Shown here: positions 35,148 to 45,051 of the stretch, piece after piece
Numbering within the stretch: the stretch's first letter is position 1
Layout of the letters: every line of letters begins with the position of its first letter
Assembly (NCBI RefSeq): GCF_002847505.1
Contig: NZ_MXAV01000020.1
Coordinates: 31,856-95,855 of the forward strand
From: Acidithiobacillus marinus
Lineage (GTDB): Bacteria > Pseudomonadota > Gammaproteobacteria > Acidithiobacillales > Acidithiobacillaceae
Direction: 5' to 3'
DNA: 64,000 nucleotides
Position numbers and translations under genes: made by a program
Notes under the pieces: model-generated
Databases searched by the model: none
The model's input: the letters and a program-made list of their open reading frames with translations, nothing else
Told to the model about the DNA's origin: nothing

Positions 35148-35163
35148 TGGCCTGTAAATTGCA
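35148..35163 (+). promoter_or_regulatory. sigma-54 promoter of fliEFGHIJ
   Basis: TGGCCTGTAAATTGCA fits TGGCACG-N4-TTGCW with GG-N10-GC spacing. It starts 4 bp after the fleR stop and ends 35 bp before fliE. Confidence 0.8.
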
Positions 35164-35197
35164 TGTATTTTGGAAACAATGAAGCATAGGTGCGATC

Positions 35198-35521
35198 ATG
35201 AGTAGTGTAGATTCTCTGGATTCCTTGATGACCCAATTGCGCGCCCTGGCGGATCAGGCGCAGGGGGTAAAAGTCCCGGAAAAATCTCCTTCCGGTCCGG
35301 ATAGCTTTGCCAACACTCTCAAAGGAATGGTGGATTCTGTAAACAATCAGCAAAGTCAGGCCAATACCTTGCAGTCTGATTTTGCCGGCGGTGACAAGTC
35401 GGTCAGTCTCAGTCAGGTGATGGTGGCCTCACAAAAAGCCGATCTTTCTTTCCAGACCATGCTTCAGGTACGCAATAAACTGGTTTCCGCGTATCAGGAC
35501 ATCATGAATATCCAGGCCTAG
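35198..35521 (+). CDS. fliE: FliE, MS ring-rod junction protein
   Basis: 107 residues. C-terminal signature LSQVMVASQKADLSFQTMLQ followed by VRNKLVSAYQDIMNIQA is diagnostic of FliE; SFANTLKGMVDSVNNQQSQA precedes it. Connects FliF to the rod. Preceded by its own sigma-54 promoter, so it is the first gene of the basal-body operon. Confidence 0.94.
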   Translation: MSSVDSLDSLMTQLRALADQAQGVKVPEKSPSGPDSFANTLKGMVDSVNNQQSQANTLQSDFAGGDKSVSLSQVMVASQKADLSFQTMLQVRNKLVSAYQDIMNIQA

Positions 35522-35558
35522 TCGTGATCATCATTCAGCCCTGGCGTAGAGACTGCTG

Positions 35559-37256
35559 ATGGCCACGGAAACTGCGACCAATTTCAATCTGTCGGGTGGT
35601 GCTGCAGAAGTCCAGCGCCGCTGGCAGGAAATGCCGCCCAATCGGCGTTTGGGTGTGCTGGTGGCTCTGGCGGCAGTGGTGGCCGTATTGATTGCCGCTA
35701 TTTTCATGGGCGGAAATCCCTCCTACAAGGTGTTGTACACCAATCTTTCTGATCGCGATGGCGGGCAGGTGATTGCAGAATTGCAAAAACTCAATGTGCC
35801 CTATCAGATCAGTGATGGCGGTGCGGTCATTTCTGTACCCGCCAATAATGTCTATGCCACCCGCATGAAGCTGGCTGCAGATGGCTTGCCCAAGGGCGCC
35901 GGAGTGGGCTTTACCCTGCTCGACCATGAGCCCATGGGCACCAGTGATTTCGTCGAGCATGTCAATTATCAACGCGCGCTGGAAGGTTCTCTGGAAAGAA
36001 CCATTGCTTCATTGAACTCGGTGGAGGGCGCCAAAGTACATCTGGCCATGCCCAAGCCTTCCGTGTTTCTCAGTGAACAGGAAAACCCCACGGCTTCAGT
36101 CATGCTGGATTTATATCCGGGGCGTACATTGAGTGCCGCCCAGGTGGCGGGTATTGTCCATCTGGTTGCGGCCAGTGTTCCGGGTTTGCAGGACAAAAAT
36201 GTCACCGTAGTGGACCAGCGCGGTCATTTGCTAAGTAGTCAGGCTAATGCGGATAGCGGTTTACAGCCTTCTCAGCTTGCTTATCAGCGCGCCGTGGATC
36301 AGCAGTATGAAAAGCGCATTCAGGCGATTCTGACCCCGATTGTGGGGGCCAAAGGGGTCCGCGTTGCGGTATCTGCAGATATTGATTTTGCCAAAAGTGA
36401 AAGCAGCTCGGTGAGTTACGGGAAAGGGCAGATACTGAGTCAGCAAACTCATACCAGTTCCGGTACGGGCGGGTCGGGGCCTTATGGTGTGCCGGGAGCG
36501 CTTTCCAATACTCCTCCCGGAGTCGCGGTGGCGCCACTGGTGGCTCCCGTGGCTTCCAATATTTCTCCGGCCGCGCTGATTGCTCTGGCACCCACCCTGA
36601 AGATGCTGGCGCCTACTGAAAGCAGTGCAGCCACGACGACCAACTATGATGTTGATAAAACCATTGTGCATACGGTGCAGCCGGTCGGCACCGTCAAACG
36701 GCTTTCCGTGGCCGTGCTGGTGGATGATCAGGTGACGGAGAGCACCCTTGGCGCGGTCAAGGAGAAGCCCTTGTCGGCAGCCCAGTTGGCGCAGATCCAG
36801 CAACTGGTGGAAGATGCCATTGGCTACAGTGCCAAGCGCGGCGATACGGTCAAAGTGGTGAATATGCCTTTCACTACGCAGTCAGCGGTGAGCACCTTGC
36901 CCTGGTGGCAGCAGTCCTGGTTCTTGAATCTCATGAACAGTGGATTGCGCTATCTGGTCATTCTTTTTGTCGCCTTGTTGCTCTATTTCGGCGTAGTGCG
37001 CCCCTTGTTGAAGCGCCGCATGCGTCAGGAGCCAGCCATGGATACGGCTAATGCCGCCGCAGAATCGGAGAAGGCAGACGACGCTTCAAATCCGTCGGCA
37101 AAAGCACTGGCTGATGCGGAAGCGATTCGCGAGCAGGTCAATATTCCAGGCAACCCTCTGGAGACGGACTTGTATGTTTCCCGCCAGTTAGTCATGCAGG
37201 ATCCCGCCCGGGCAGCCCAGGTGGTCAAGGAATGGTTGTCCAATGAGCACGAGTGA
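35559..37256 (+). CDS. fliF: FliF MS-ring protein
   Basis: 565 residues. Two membrane segments: about 29-50 (LGVLVALAAVVAVLIAAIFM) and about 461-482 (YLVILFVALLLYFGVV). Periplasmic ring-building motifs include NVPYQISDGGAVISVPANNV, VNYQRALEGSLERTIASLNS and KVHLAMPKPSVFLSEQENPT. The cytoplasmic C-terminus (VVKEWLSNE) binds FliG. It overlaps fliG by 14 bp. The second ring domain contains a Gly/Pro-rich insert near residue 310, as usual. Confidence 0.96.
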   Translation: MATETATNFNLSGGAAEVQRRWQEMPPNRRLGVLVALAAVVAVLIAAIFMGGNPSYKVLYTNLSDRDGGQVIAELQKLNVPYQISDGGAVISVPANNVYATRMKLAADGLPKGAGVGFTLLDHEPMGTSDFVEHVNYQRALEGSLERTIASLNSVEGAKVHLAMPKPSVFLSEQENPTASVMLDLYPGRTLSAAQVAGIVHLVAASVPGLQDKNVTVVDQRGHLLSSQANADSGLQPSQLAYQRAVDQQYEKRIQAILTPIVGAKGVRVAVSADIDFAKSESSSVSYGKGQILSQQTHTSSGTGGSGPYGVPGALSNTPPGVAVAPLVAPVASNISPAALIALAPTLKMLAPTESSAATTTNYDVDKTIVHTVQPVGTVKRLSVAVLVDDQVTESTLGAVKEKPLSAAQLAQIQQLVEDAIGYSAKRGDTVKVVNMPFTTQSAVSTLPWWQQSWFLNLMNSGLRYLVILFVALLLYFGVVRPLLKRRMRQEPAMDTANAAAESEKADDASNPSAKALADAEAIREQVNIPGNPLETDLYVSRQLVMQDPARAAQVVKEWLSNEHE

Positions 37257-38253
37257 AGATCTCACGGGTATTGATCGTAGTGCCATTCTGCTGCTCAGCC
37301 TCGGCGAGGATGAAGCTGCGGAAGTGATGCGTCATCTGGGCCCACGCGATGTCCAGAAGCTCGGCGCGGCCATGGCGCGCTTATCCCACATCTCTACTGA
37401 TCAGGTTCAGGTGGTACTTTCGGATTTTCGCTCGCGTCTTGAACGGCAGACTTCTTTGGGAGTCGGTAGCGACCAGTATATCCGCGCGATGTTGACCAAA
37501 GCCCTGGGTGCAGATAAAGCAGGCAGTCTGATTGACCGCATTTTGCATGGCGGAGATGCCAGTGGTCTGGAAAATCTCAAATGGATGGACGCCCGCTCCA
37601 TTGCCGATTTGATCAAGCTGGAGCATCCTCAGGTGATCGCCATGATTTTTGCCTATATGGAGCCGGAGCAGGCCGGAGAAGTGATTCATCATCTTCCCGA
37701 GCGCTTGGTCAGTGAGGCGATGATGCGCCTTGCCAGTCTGGAAACGGTGCAGCCGGCCGCTATCAGAGAGTTGAATGAAATTCTCGAAGAGCAGATTTCC
37801 GGCGAAGCCCAAAGTCTGCAGGTGGCGAGCCTTGGAGGCGCCAAAGCCGCCGCCGATGTGCTCAACCGCCTGGAAACCAGTCTCTCCTCCAGTATTCTCG
37901 ATAATATGCGCGAAACCGATGATGAACTGGCGGATAAGGTCCAGGAAAAAATGTTTGTCTTTGATGATCTGATCAAGCTGGATGATCGCAGCATGCAGGT
38001 TTTGCTGCGGGAGATACCCTCGGACGGTTTTGTGACGGCATTGAAAGGCGCTAACACGGCGCTGCGCGAAAAATTCTTTGCCAACATGTCCAAGCGTGCC
38101 GCTGAAATGATGCGCGATGATCTGGAAGCCAAGGGGCCCGTGCGGGTGAGCGAGGTAGAAAGCAGTCAAAAAGCGATTTTACAAATTGCCACGCGCCTGG
38201 ATGCGGCAGGACAGTTGAGTCTGGGTGGTGGCAGTAGTGAGGCCATGCTGTGA
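37243..38253 (+). CDS. fliG: FliG rotor/switch protein
   Basis: 336 residues. N-terminal FliF-binding domain with AILLLSLGEDEAAEVMRHLG, middle domain with the EHPQ motif at about residue 127 (KLEHPQVIAMIFAYM), and C-terminal torque domain with VFDDLIKLDDRSMQVLLREI and the charged helix that meets the stator. Member of the C ring with FliM and FliN, and target of YcgR-type brakes. Confidence 0.97.
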   Translation: MSTSEDLTGIDRSAILLLSLGEDEAAEVMRHLGPRDVQKLGAAMARLSHISTDQVQVVLSDFRSRLERQTSLGVGSDQYIRAMLTKALGADKAGSLIDRILHGGDASGLENLKWMDARSIADLIKLEHPQVIAMIFAYMEPEQAGEVIHHLPERLVSEAMMRLASLETVQPAAIRELNEILEEQISGEAQSLQVASLGGAKAAADVLNRLETSLSSSILDNMRETDDELADKVQEKMFVFDDLIKLDDRSMQVLLREIPSDGFVTALKGANTALREKFFANMSKRAAEMMRDDLEAKGPVRVSEVESSQKAILQIATRLDAAGQLSLGGGSSEAML

Positions 38254-38266
38254 TCAGGCCGACGCT

Positions 38267-39016
38267 ATGAGGGATCGTGCGGATATCATTTCCCGGGATA
38301 GCGCGACCCGCATAGAGCGTTGGCATTTGCCCGAGGTAAAAGGGGCTTTTGAGCAAGCGCCCGCTCAGGATGCGGTCCCGGAAAATGGCGAAACTCTTGC
38401 TGTCGATGCGGTGAGCCTACCGACTACCGAACAATTGCAGGCCCTGTATGCAGAAAGTGAGAAATCTGGTTGGGAGCAGGGCTATCGTCAGGGGCAGCAA
38501 AAGGGAATGGAGGACGGTTATGCCGAAGGCTTGACCCGGGCAGAAGCGGAAAGACGGGCCCTACAAAATATCCTGGCCGGTTTTTTTTCGCCCTTGCAGG
38601 CTTTGGATAGCAGCGTGGAGCAGTCTTTGTTGTCCCTGTCTCTGGAAATAGCCCGTCAGGTGCTTCGCCATGAATTGCAGTTACGTCCGGAAATCCTCTT
38701 GCCGGTATTGCGTGAAGCCCTGCGGGCAGTCCCTTTACGGAGTGTCAGGCCGGATTTGCATATGCATCCCGAAGATGTGGAGATGTTGCAGCGTCTCATG
38801 CCGGAACTGGTAGAGCAGGGAGTCACCCTGATTGCTGATGCCCAGATCGAACGCGGCGGTGCCGTTTTGTCCGCTGGCCTGGATGACAATGTCGCCAGAC
38901 CGGATCGTCGTTGGCAGGATCGCGAACTGGATCATGCCGCAACGCAACTGGATTTGCGTCTGGAAACTCGTTGGCGTTTGGTCCTGGAACGGTTGTTTGG
39001 AGAGATGTCGGCATGA
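38267..39016 (+). CDS. fliH: FliH, regulator of the export ATPase
   Basis: 249 residues from ATG 38267; the frame is open to 38225 within fliG but without start signals. The centre has the glycine-repeat helix of FliH (GWEQGYRQGQQKGMEDGYAE with the GxxxG pattern). The C-terminal domain reads SLLSLSLEIARQVLRHELQL and later IERGGAVLSAG-DNVARPDRRW (in parts), conserved in FliH/HrpE. It binds FliI and FliN. Overlaps fliI by 4 bp. Confidence 0.9.
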   Translation: MRDRADIISRDSATRIERWHLPEVKGAFEQAPAQDAVPENGETLAVDAVSLPTTEQLQALYAESEKSGWEQGYRQGQQKGMEDGYAEGLTRAEAERRALQNILAGFFSPLQALDSSVEQSLLSLSLEIARQVLRHELQLRPEILLPVLREALRAVPLRSVRPDLHMHPEDVEMLQRLMPELVEQGVTLIADAQIERGGAVLSAGLDDNVARPDRRWQDRELDHAATQLDLRLETRWRLVLERLFGEMSA

Positions 39017-40380
39017 TGCTGCGTTTTGCTGATCGCCAGAAACTCTGGGGTAATAACCTGGATACGTACGCCCAACGTTTACCGCAAGCTTTTCCGGATT
39101 TGTTGCCTAGTGGCAGGCTGGTACGCATGGTCGGACTGGTTTTGGAAGCCGAAGGTTTTGATGCCAGTGTGGGAACACGCTGCCGTGTCGAAGCCGCACA
39201 TCAACGCGGCATTGATGCAGAAGTGGTGGGTTTCCAGAATGAAAAGCTCCAGTTGATGGCGGCGGGTGACTTGCATGGTGTTCGGCCGGGTGCACGCGTT
39301 CAGCCCCTGTCTGGAGAAGCTCAGGCCAGTGTCAGTGAGCGTCTGCTTGGTCGGGTGCTGGATGGCCAGGGGCAGTTTCTCGATGATCTGGGGCCGGTAT
39401 CGGGACAAACCCGGGTTCCTCTTTTGGGCGTCACCATCAACCCCATGCAGCGCGCTCCGGTAAACCATACTTTGGATGTAGGGGTAAGGACGATCAATGC
39501 CTTGTTTACCATTGGGCGCGGCGCGCGCATGGGTCTGTTTGCCGGTAGCGGGGTGGGTAAAAGCGTCTTACTGGGCATGATGGCGCGCAACACCGAAGCC
39601 GATGTCATCGTCGTCGGGTTGATTGGCGAACGCGGCCGGGAAGTGAAGGAGTTTATTGAGGATATTCTAGGTGCCCAGGGTTTGAGCCGGGCTGTCGTGG
39701 TGGCTGCCCCTGCCGACGTTCCTGCCTTGACGCGCATTCGCGCTGCCCATCTGGCAACGGCCATTGCTGAATATTTCCGCAATCAGGGCAAGCATGTGTT
39801 GTTGCTCATGGATTCGTTGACGCGTTATGCCATGGCCCAGCGTGAAATCGCCCTGGCAGTAGGTGAACCTCCTGCCGTGCGGGGCTACCCGCCATCCGTT
39901 TTCGCACGATTGCCAGCCCTGGTGGAAAGGGCCGGTAACGGACCGGTGGGGGGCGGCAGTATTACGGCATTTTATACGGTACTGATGGAAGGGGATGATC
40001 AACAGGATCCCATTGCCGATAACGCCCGGGCGGTATTAGACGGTCATTTGGTGTTGTCGCGAAGCCTGGCTGAACAGGGGCATTATCCGGCTATTGATCT
40101 GGAGGCTTCCATCAGCCGGGTCATGCCGAATATTGTTTCTTTGGCGCAGGTTCAACAGCTGCACCGTTTGAAGCGTCTCTATAGTCGTTATCGCGAACAC
40201 CAGGATTTAATGGCGGTTGGAGCCTATACGCCGGGCATGGACCCTGTTCTGGATCAGGCAGTACGTGCCTATCCCGCTATTTTGAGATTCCTCCGGCAGA
40301 ATCAGCAGCAGTCTGTGACATTGGGGGATAGCCAGGAGCAACTGGCACAATTGATCGTACCTTATATGGAAGAAGATTAG
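39013..40380 (+). CDS. fliI: FliI flagellar export ATPase
   Basis: 455 residues from ATG 39013 (ATGA overlap with fliH). F1-beta-like ATPase: Walker A GLFAGSGVGKSVLLGMMA at about 173-190, GERGREVKEF, Walker B VLLLMDSLTRYAMAQREIAL, and GGGSITAFYTVLMEGDD. It unfolds and releases cargo from chaperones at the export gate. The frame is open 102 bp further upstream inside fliH, which is not used. Confidence 0.97.
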   Translation: MMLRFADRQKLWGNNLDTYAQRLPQAFPDLLPSGRLVRMVGLVLEAEGFDASVGTRCRVEAAHQRGIDAEVVGFQNEKLQLMAAGDLHGVRPGARVQPLSGEAQASVSERLLGRVLDGQGQFLDDLGPVSGQTRVPLLGVTINPMQRAPVNHTLDVGVRTINALFTIGRGARMGLFAGSGVGKSVLLGMMARNTEADVIVVGLIGERGREVKEFIEDILGAQGLSRAVVVAAPADVPALTRIRAAHLATAIAEYFRNQGKHVLLLMDSLTRYAMAQREIALAVGEPPAVRGYPPSVFARLPALVERAGNGPVGGGSITAFYTVLMEGDDQQDPIADNARAVLDGHLVLSRSLAEQGHYPAIDLEASISRVMPNIVSLAQVQQLHRLKRLYSRYREHQDLMAVGAYTPGMDPVLDQAVRAYPAILRFLRQNQQQSVTLGDSQEQLAQLIVPYMEED

Positions 40381-40384
40381 TTTC

Positions 40385-40825
40385 ATGATGAGTCGCCAGA
40401 ATGTGCTGATGTTTTTGCAGAATGATGCAGATAAAAAGCAAAAAGAATTGGCTGTTCGCCTGGGAAAACAGCGGAATTTACTCCAGGAAATTGAGCAGAA
40501 AATGCAGTTACTGGATAATTATCTGCTCCAGTACCGCAGTCAGGCGATGGCAGCAGAAGCATCCGGTATTTTGGGGGCACAGGCACTGGATACCCGGAAT
40601 TTCATTCATCAACTGGAGCAAGTGTTGCAGATTCAAAAAGACAATGTATTGCGCCAGCAGCAGAGTGTTGCCCAGCTACATGCAGAATGGGCTTCGGCGC
40701 GGGTGCGGGAAAAGGGCTTTGCAGCCTTGGCAAAACGACTAGAAATAGAGCAGCATGATCAAGAACTGCGCAAGATTCAGAAAGAACTGGATGAGTGGGC
40801 ACAGCGCCGACCTAGCCTCAAGTAA
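40385..40825 (+). CDS. fliJ: FliJ export stalk protein
   Basis: 146 residues forming a long two-helix coiled coil (KKQKELAVRLGKQRNLLQEI and NFIHQLEQVLQIQKDNVLRQ, then AEWASARVREKGFAALAKRL). This is the FliJ size and shape; it is the stalk that couples the FliI ring to FlhA. Last gene of fliEFGHIJ, 4 bp after fliI. The sigma-54 promoter of fliK starts just after its stop. Confidence 0.88.
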   Translation: MMSRQNVLMFLQNDADKKQKELAVRLGKQRNLLQEIEQKMQLLDNYLLQYRSQAMAAEASGILGAQALDTRNFIHQLEQVLQIQKDNVLRQQQSVAQLHAEWASARVREKGFAALAKRLEIEQHDQELRKIQKELDEWAQRRPSLK

Positions 40826-40827
40826 TC

Positions 40828-40843
40828 TGGTGTGAAAATTGCT
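40828..40843 (+). promoter_or_regulatory. sigma-54 promoter of the fliK-flhA-fliA operon
   Basis: TGGTGTGAAAATTGCT has GG-N10-GC spacing and the TTGCT half. The upstream half is TGGT rather than TGGC, a tolerated variant. It begins 2 bp after the fliJ stop and ends 38 bp before fliK, the same distance as in flgB. Confidence 0.75.
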
Positions 40844-40881
40844 TCAATTTTGTCGCACTTCATAAACTGAGGATTGAACCG

Positions 40882-42207
40882 ATGACGGCTACCAGCATCG
40901 TTAGCCCTACGCCTGCTCCAAATGCCATTCCCAGTCCGGGAAGTCAGTCTTCCCAGAGTGCCGCCCAAACGGTTGCCGGTTCTGCAGGCAAGGAAAACAA
41001 AGGGCACGGTGAGTTTGCAGCGGTCATGGCCAAACAGCAATCTCAGGAAGCTGTGCAGAAAAAAAACTCCGGCAGTAGCGGTGGTCCTGATGCGCGACCT
41101 GCACAACAGAAATCCAGTAAGCAGCCACCTGCTGCGGTTTCGTTGCCAACTGAGGCTACCGAAGTAACAAGTCCAGTGAGCGGCAAAAACATGCCGCAAG
41201 CAGGACTGAGTCAGCAGGACCTCCATCAGAGCAAAGCGCAACAAGGCAGTCGTAAAAAAACGGATACCCCCGGACAAATGCAGGTGGGACTTGTCAGCAG
41301 CTTGCTTTCCGGCATGGCCATGGCCTTCCCGGTGCCCATGTCAGCGGAGAGGGGGCCAATGAATCCAGAATCCGAACTCGCCCCATCTGCTGAGCCGGCG
41401 GCACGTTCCAAAGAAGATATGGTGACAGACGGAACGGTTGATAAGCAGGTCCCGCAGTCCAAGCTGTTGCTCCATCTGCAAAGCGATGCCAAGCTGCAGA
41501 ATGATGGGAAGTCATCTGCTGCGTTCGCGTCTGTGGCAAAGCAGGATGGTCTGGCCTCCGGGAACAAGGGACTTTTGCTGCAAAAAATGCTGCATGGTCT
41601 GGTCAGCACGACGCCCACGAAGCAGCCTGTGGTTCCTGCTACAGTCAATAATCTGGTGTTTGATGCTCACAATGGATCGCCCCAAAATGCGGCTGAATCT
41701 GTCAGTAATCTTACGGGGAACAGTACAGCAACCCTACTGGCAGGTATGCTCCCTACTCAAGTCACAGCGAGTAGTCCCGGGCAGGTGCTTGCGGCTCCGG
41801 TGGGAGCAAACCCCCAATGGGGACAGGCCCTCGGGCAGCAGATTCAAGTGCTTTTGGGTCAAGATATACAACAAGCCAAGCTCCAATTGAATCCTCCTCA
41901 TCTCGGTCCGCTGGAGGTGCATCTGGACATTCAGGCCAACGGGCAAGCAAATGCGACATTTTTTTCTCCTCATCCTGAGGTTTTGCAAGCCATTACCAAT
42001 GCCATTCCCCAGTTGCAACAAAGTTTTGCTGCGGCCGGAATGAGCCTGGGGCAGGCCAATGTCGGTGCGGATAGCGGTGGGCGCTCTTTTTCGAAAAATA
42101 AATCCTCTTCCACGACATCCGTCAAAACCCTGACAGAAGCGGGAGACAGCCCTTCCGCGCTGACCATGCTCAGGGTACAGTTAGGCTTGGTCAACGCGTT
42201 TGCATGA
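40882..42207 (+). CDS. fliK: FliK hook-length control protein
   Basis: 441 residues. About 300 residues of low-complexity, Ser/Ala/Gln-rich sequence form the ruler part. The conserved C-terminal domain (about 305-400) has LGQQIQVLLGQDIQQAKLQL, NPPHLGPLEVHLDIQANGQA and AIPQLQQSFAAAGMSLGQAN, typical of the hook-length domain that switches FlhB specificity. First gene of a long operon. Confidence 0.9.
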   Translation: MTATSIVSPTPAPNAIPSPGSQSSQSAAQTVAGSAGKENKGHGEFAAVMAKQQSQEAVQKKNSGSSGGPDARPAQQKSSKQPPAAVSLPTEATEVTSPVSGKNMPQAGLSQQDLHQSKAQQGSRKKTDTPGQMQVGLVSSLLSGMAMAFPVPMSAERGPMNPESELAPSAEPAARSKEDMVTDGTVDKQVPQSKLLLHLQSDAKLQNDGKSSAAFASVAKQDGLASGNKGLLLQKMLHGLVSTTPTKQPVVPATVNNLVFDAHNGSPQNAAESVSNLTGNSTATLLAGMLPTQVTASSPGQVLAAPVGANPQWGQALGQQIQVLLGQDIQQAKLQLNPPHLGPLEVHLDIQANGQANATFFSPHPEVLQAITNAIPQLQQSFAAAGMSLGQANVGADSGGRSFSKNKSSSTTSVKTLTEAGDSPSALTMLRVQLGLVNAFA

Positions 42208-42245
42208 TTCTTGCAATGTCCTGACACTCCTTATACGGTGACAAT

Positions 42246-43259
42246 ATGGCACAGGATATTCTTTCTCAGGATGAAGTGGATGCTCTTTTTCAGGGGATGT
42301 CGGATGGTGATGTGGATACCCAACCTGAACCGGAGCTCGATCCCGATGGTGTTCGCCCTTATGATCTGGCGAATCAGGATCGCATTGTGCGCGGCCGCAT
42401 GCCGACCCTGGAAGTGGTCAACGAGCGCTTTGCCCGACTATGGCGCGTCAGCCTGTTCAATTTTCTGCGGCGTACCGCAGAAATATCTGTGGGTCCCGTA
42501 CGCCTGATCAAATATAGTGAATTTATTCGAAGGCTGGTAGTTCCCAGTAATATCAATATTGTCCAGATCAAACCGCTGCGTGGTTCGGGGCTGTTTGTAT
42601 TTGATCCGCGCCTGATTTTTGCGGTGGTGGATAATTATTTCGGGGGAGATGGACGTTTTCATGCGCGGATTGAAGGGCGAGAATTTACCCCCTTGGAACA
42701 GCGTATTATCAAAAGGCTACTGGATCTCGCTTTCAAGGATTTCAAAAATGCCTGGACACCCGTCACCGAATTGCATCCGGAATTAACCCGTTCGGAAGTC
42801 AACCCGCAATTTGTCAGTATTGCCACACCTACGGAAGTGGTGATTGTGAGCACTTTCAATGTGGAGCTGGAATCAGGAAGCGGTACTTTCGAGATTTGTC
42901 TGCCCTATGGCATGGTAGAACCCGTGCGTGATCAGTTGACGGCTGGAACTACAGCGGATCGTTCGGAAATTGACCGGCGCTGGGTGCAGTCTTTGCAGGA
43001 TGAAATGCAGGAGGCAACACTGGATATGGAAGTCCAGTTTCTGCAAACGCAACTCACGCTCCGGCAATTGTTGGCTTTGCGCGATGGCGACATCATTCCG
43101 GTAGAAATGCCCGAAGTGGTGTATGCCCAAGTGGATGGTATTCCCGTATTCTCAGGAAGATACGGTGTTGCAAACGGTAAGGTTGCCGTACAGGTCGAAA
43201 AACAATTATGTCCGGAAACGCTCGCCGGGCAGGCGGCCATGGCGGCCATGGAGAACTGA
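42246..43259 (+). CDS. fliM: FliM switch protein
   Basis: 337 residues. The N-terminal CheY-P-binding peptide is MAQDILSQDEVDALFQGM. The middle CheC-like domain has LFNFLRRTAEISVGPVRLIK and FDPRLIFAVVDNYFGGDGRF; the C-terminal SpoA domain has LTLRQLLALRDGDIIPVEMP. It forms the C-ring wall and receives the CheY signal. 38 bp after fliK; its stop directly precedes the fliN start. Confidence 0.97.
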   Translation: MAQDILSQDEVDALFQGMSDGDVDTQPEPELDPDGVRPYDLANQDRIVRGRMPTLEVVNERFARLWRVSLFNFLRRTAEISVGPVRLIKYSEFIRRLVVPSNINIVQIKPLRGSGLFVFDPRLIFAVVDNYFGGDGRFHARIEGREFTPLEQRIIKRLLDLAFKDFKNAWTPVTELHPELTRSEVNPQFVSIATPTEVVIVSTFNVELESGSGTFEICLPYGMVEPVRDQLTAGTTADRSEIDRRWVQSLQDEMQEATLDMEVQFLQTQLTLRQLLALRDGDIIPVEMPEVVYAQVDGIPVFSGRYGVANGKVAVQVEKQLCPETLAGQAAMAAMEN

Positions 43260-43781
43260 ATGATGGTCGAAGAACAAGAAGTCCCAACAGAAAGTGGCGC
43301 AGCGCCGGTAGATAACGGGCAGGCCGACGATATTATGGCCGATTGGGCAGCCGCGATGAGCGAACAGGAAGCAGCGGAAACGCCTCCGCCTCAGGCCGAA
43401 GCATCCAAGCCTGAAATGGCGCAATCTGCCGACCCGGTTCAAACTGGCGAAACGCCCTCTGAACAGCCCACTCCAGTCTCCATGCCAGAATTACAATCTT
43501 CCCGTACAGCGGGCACTCAGGCGCAAAATCTCGACATGATTCTGGATATTCCGGTGACGCTGTCAGTGGAGTTAGGCAAAACCAAAATCCAGATTCGTAA
43601 TCTGCTGCAACTGGCCCAGGGCTCGGTGGTCGAGTTGGAGCGACTCGCCGGCGAACCCATGGATGTACTGGTCAACGGTTATCTGATTGCGCAAGGCGAA
43701 GTGGTGCTGGTGAATGACAAATTTGGTATTCGTTTGACCGATATTATCAGTCCTGCAGAGCGCGCCAAAAAATTGCGATGA
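43260..43781 (+). CDS. fliN: FliN switch protein
   Basis: 173 residues. A long acidic, Gln/Pro-rich N-terminal region of about 85 residues is followed by the SpoA domain ([60 protein letters not shown]). Its extended N-terminus resembles FliN of polarly flagellated proteobacteria. The ATG follows the fliM stop immediately; overlaps fliO by 4 bp. Confidence 0.95.
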   Translation: MMVEEQEVPTESGAAPVDNGQADDIMADWAAAMSEQEAAETPPPQAEASKPEMAQSADPVQTGETPSEQPTPVSMPELQSSRTAGTQAQNLDMILDIPVTLSVELGKTKIQIRNLLQLAQGSVVELERLAGEPMDVLVNGYLIAQGEVVLVNDKFGIRLTDIISPAERAKKLR

Positions 43782-44338
43782 GCGGTTCAGATATTTCATC
43801 CAGCCGACGATTTTCCGCAGTGGCGGCGCCAAAATTTTGGCTGCTTGGCGGGTTCTTGGCGATGGTCAGCCCTTTAGCTTGTGCGGGCACTCCCCCGGCA
43901 ATGGAAACGGGCAGTCCCTTTTCATGGATGGCCATCATGCAGTTGTTTGCGGCATTACTGTTTGTTTTGGCCATATTTTTCGTAGTGATCTGGATGCTCA
44001 AACGCTTTCAGCCAGGCTCATTGGGGAGTACTGCCGGTGCGCTACGGGTGATCGGTTCCCTGCCATTGGGTGCGCGGGAACGTCTTTTGCTAGTACAGGT
44101 TGGCGAGCAGCAATTGCTCCTGGGTGTGACCCCGACAGGTATCCATCTGTTGCACACTTTGGAGACGCCGCTGCCCGAAACAACCAGTCAATCAGCGACG
44201 GCATTTGCCAGCTGGTTACGTACCGCGATGGAGAGGCGCAAGCAAGGATCATGGAGCCCCAATACCCCACCCAGTCCCGCAGGGGACATCAAGGTCGGCA
44301 AGCAGCAACCGTCCTCGGAATCCTCCTCGCTGGACTAG
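43778..44338 (+). CDS. fliO: FliO, export-gate assembly protein
   Basis: 186 residues. A possible N-terminal signal-like segment ([17 protein letters not shown]) and one clear membrane segment ([20 protein letters not shown]) are followed by the FliO cytoplasmic domain: [20 protein letters not shown] then [20 protein letters not shown]. FliO assists FliP assembly. It overlaps fliP by 88 bp in another frame, an unusually long but not unique overlap. Confidence 0.88.
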   Translation: MSGSDISSSRRFSAVAAPKFWLLGGFLAMVSPLACAGTPPAMETGSPFSWMAIMQLFAALLFVLAIFFVVIWMLKRFQPGSLGSTAGALRVIGSLPLGARERLLLVQVGEQQLLLGVTPTGIHLLHTLETPLPETTSQSATAFASWLRTAMERRKQGSWSPNTPPSPAGDIKVGKQQPSSESSSLD

Positions 44339-45042
44339 GCTTTTTACCCCAAGTGGCGCTGGCAGCAGGTTTGCCAGCCTTGACCGCAACGCCTCAGGCT
44401 GGTGGCGGCACAGAGTACAGTCTCAGTATTCAAACCCTGATTTTCATGACCGTGCTGGTGTTTTTGCCAGCCATGCTGCTGATGATGACGGCTTTCACCC
44501 GGATTATTATTGTCTTGTCCCTGTTAAAGCAGGCTCTGGGTTCTACCCAGATGCCGCCCAGTCAAATTATTGTCGGTTTATCCCTGTTTTTGACTTTTTT
44601 TGTGATGACCCCGGTCTTTCAAAAACTCAATACCGAAGCCCTGCAACCCCTGACCCAAAACCAGATCAACCTGACCGAGGCTATGTCGCGGGCCGAAGGG
44701 CCATTGCGCACTTTCATGCTTTCCCAGACCCGACCCGATGATCTGGCTCTGTTTGTGAAACTTTCCGGGCACAAACAATTGCAGGCGCCAGCCGATACCC
44801 CTATGACCCTGTTGATTCCGGCTTTTGTGACTTCTGAGCTGAAAACCGGTTTTCAGATTGGGTTTTTGATATTTATTCCTTTTGTCATTATCGATTTGGT
44901 AGTGGCGGCGGTGCTGATGTCTATGGGGATGATGATGCTGTCGCCCGTCACCATTTCCTTTCCATTCAAGCTGATGCTGTTTGTTCTGGTGAATGGCTGG
45001 GATCTGGTGATCGGCTCACTGGTGCAGAGCTTCATCCATTAG
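44251..45042 (+). CDS. fliP: FliP export-gate protein
   Basis: 263 residues from ATG 44251, preceded by AAGGA; the frame is open back to 43837 inside fliO but the part before 44251 is not FliP-like. A cleavable signal-like segment ([19 protein letters not shown]) is followed by [20 protein letters not shown] and [20 protein letters not shown], the FliP hallmark, and [20 protein letters not shown] at the end. Core of the export pore with FliQ and FliR. Confidence 0.96.
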   Translation: MEPQYPTQSRRGHQGRQAATVLGILLAGLGFLPQVALAAGLPALTATPQAGGGTEYSLSIQTLIFMTVLVFLPAMLLMMTAFTRIIIVLSLLKQALGSTQMPPSQIIVGLSLFLTFFVMTPVFQKLNTEALQPLTQNQINLTEAMSRAEGPLRTFMLSQTRPDDLALFVKLSGHKQLQAPADTPMTLLIPAFVTSELKTGFQIGFLIFIPFVIIDLVVAAVLMSMGMMMLSPVTISFPFKLMLFVLVNGWDLVIGSLVQSFIH

Positions 45043-45051
45043 GAGGATAAC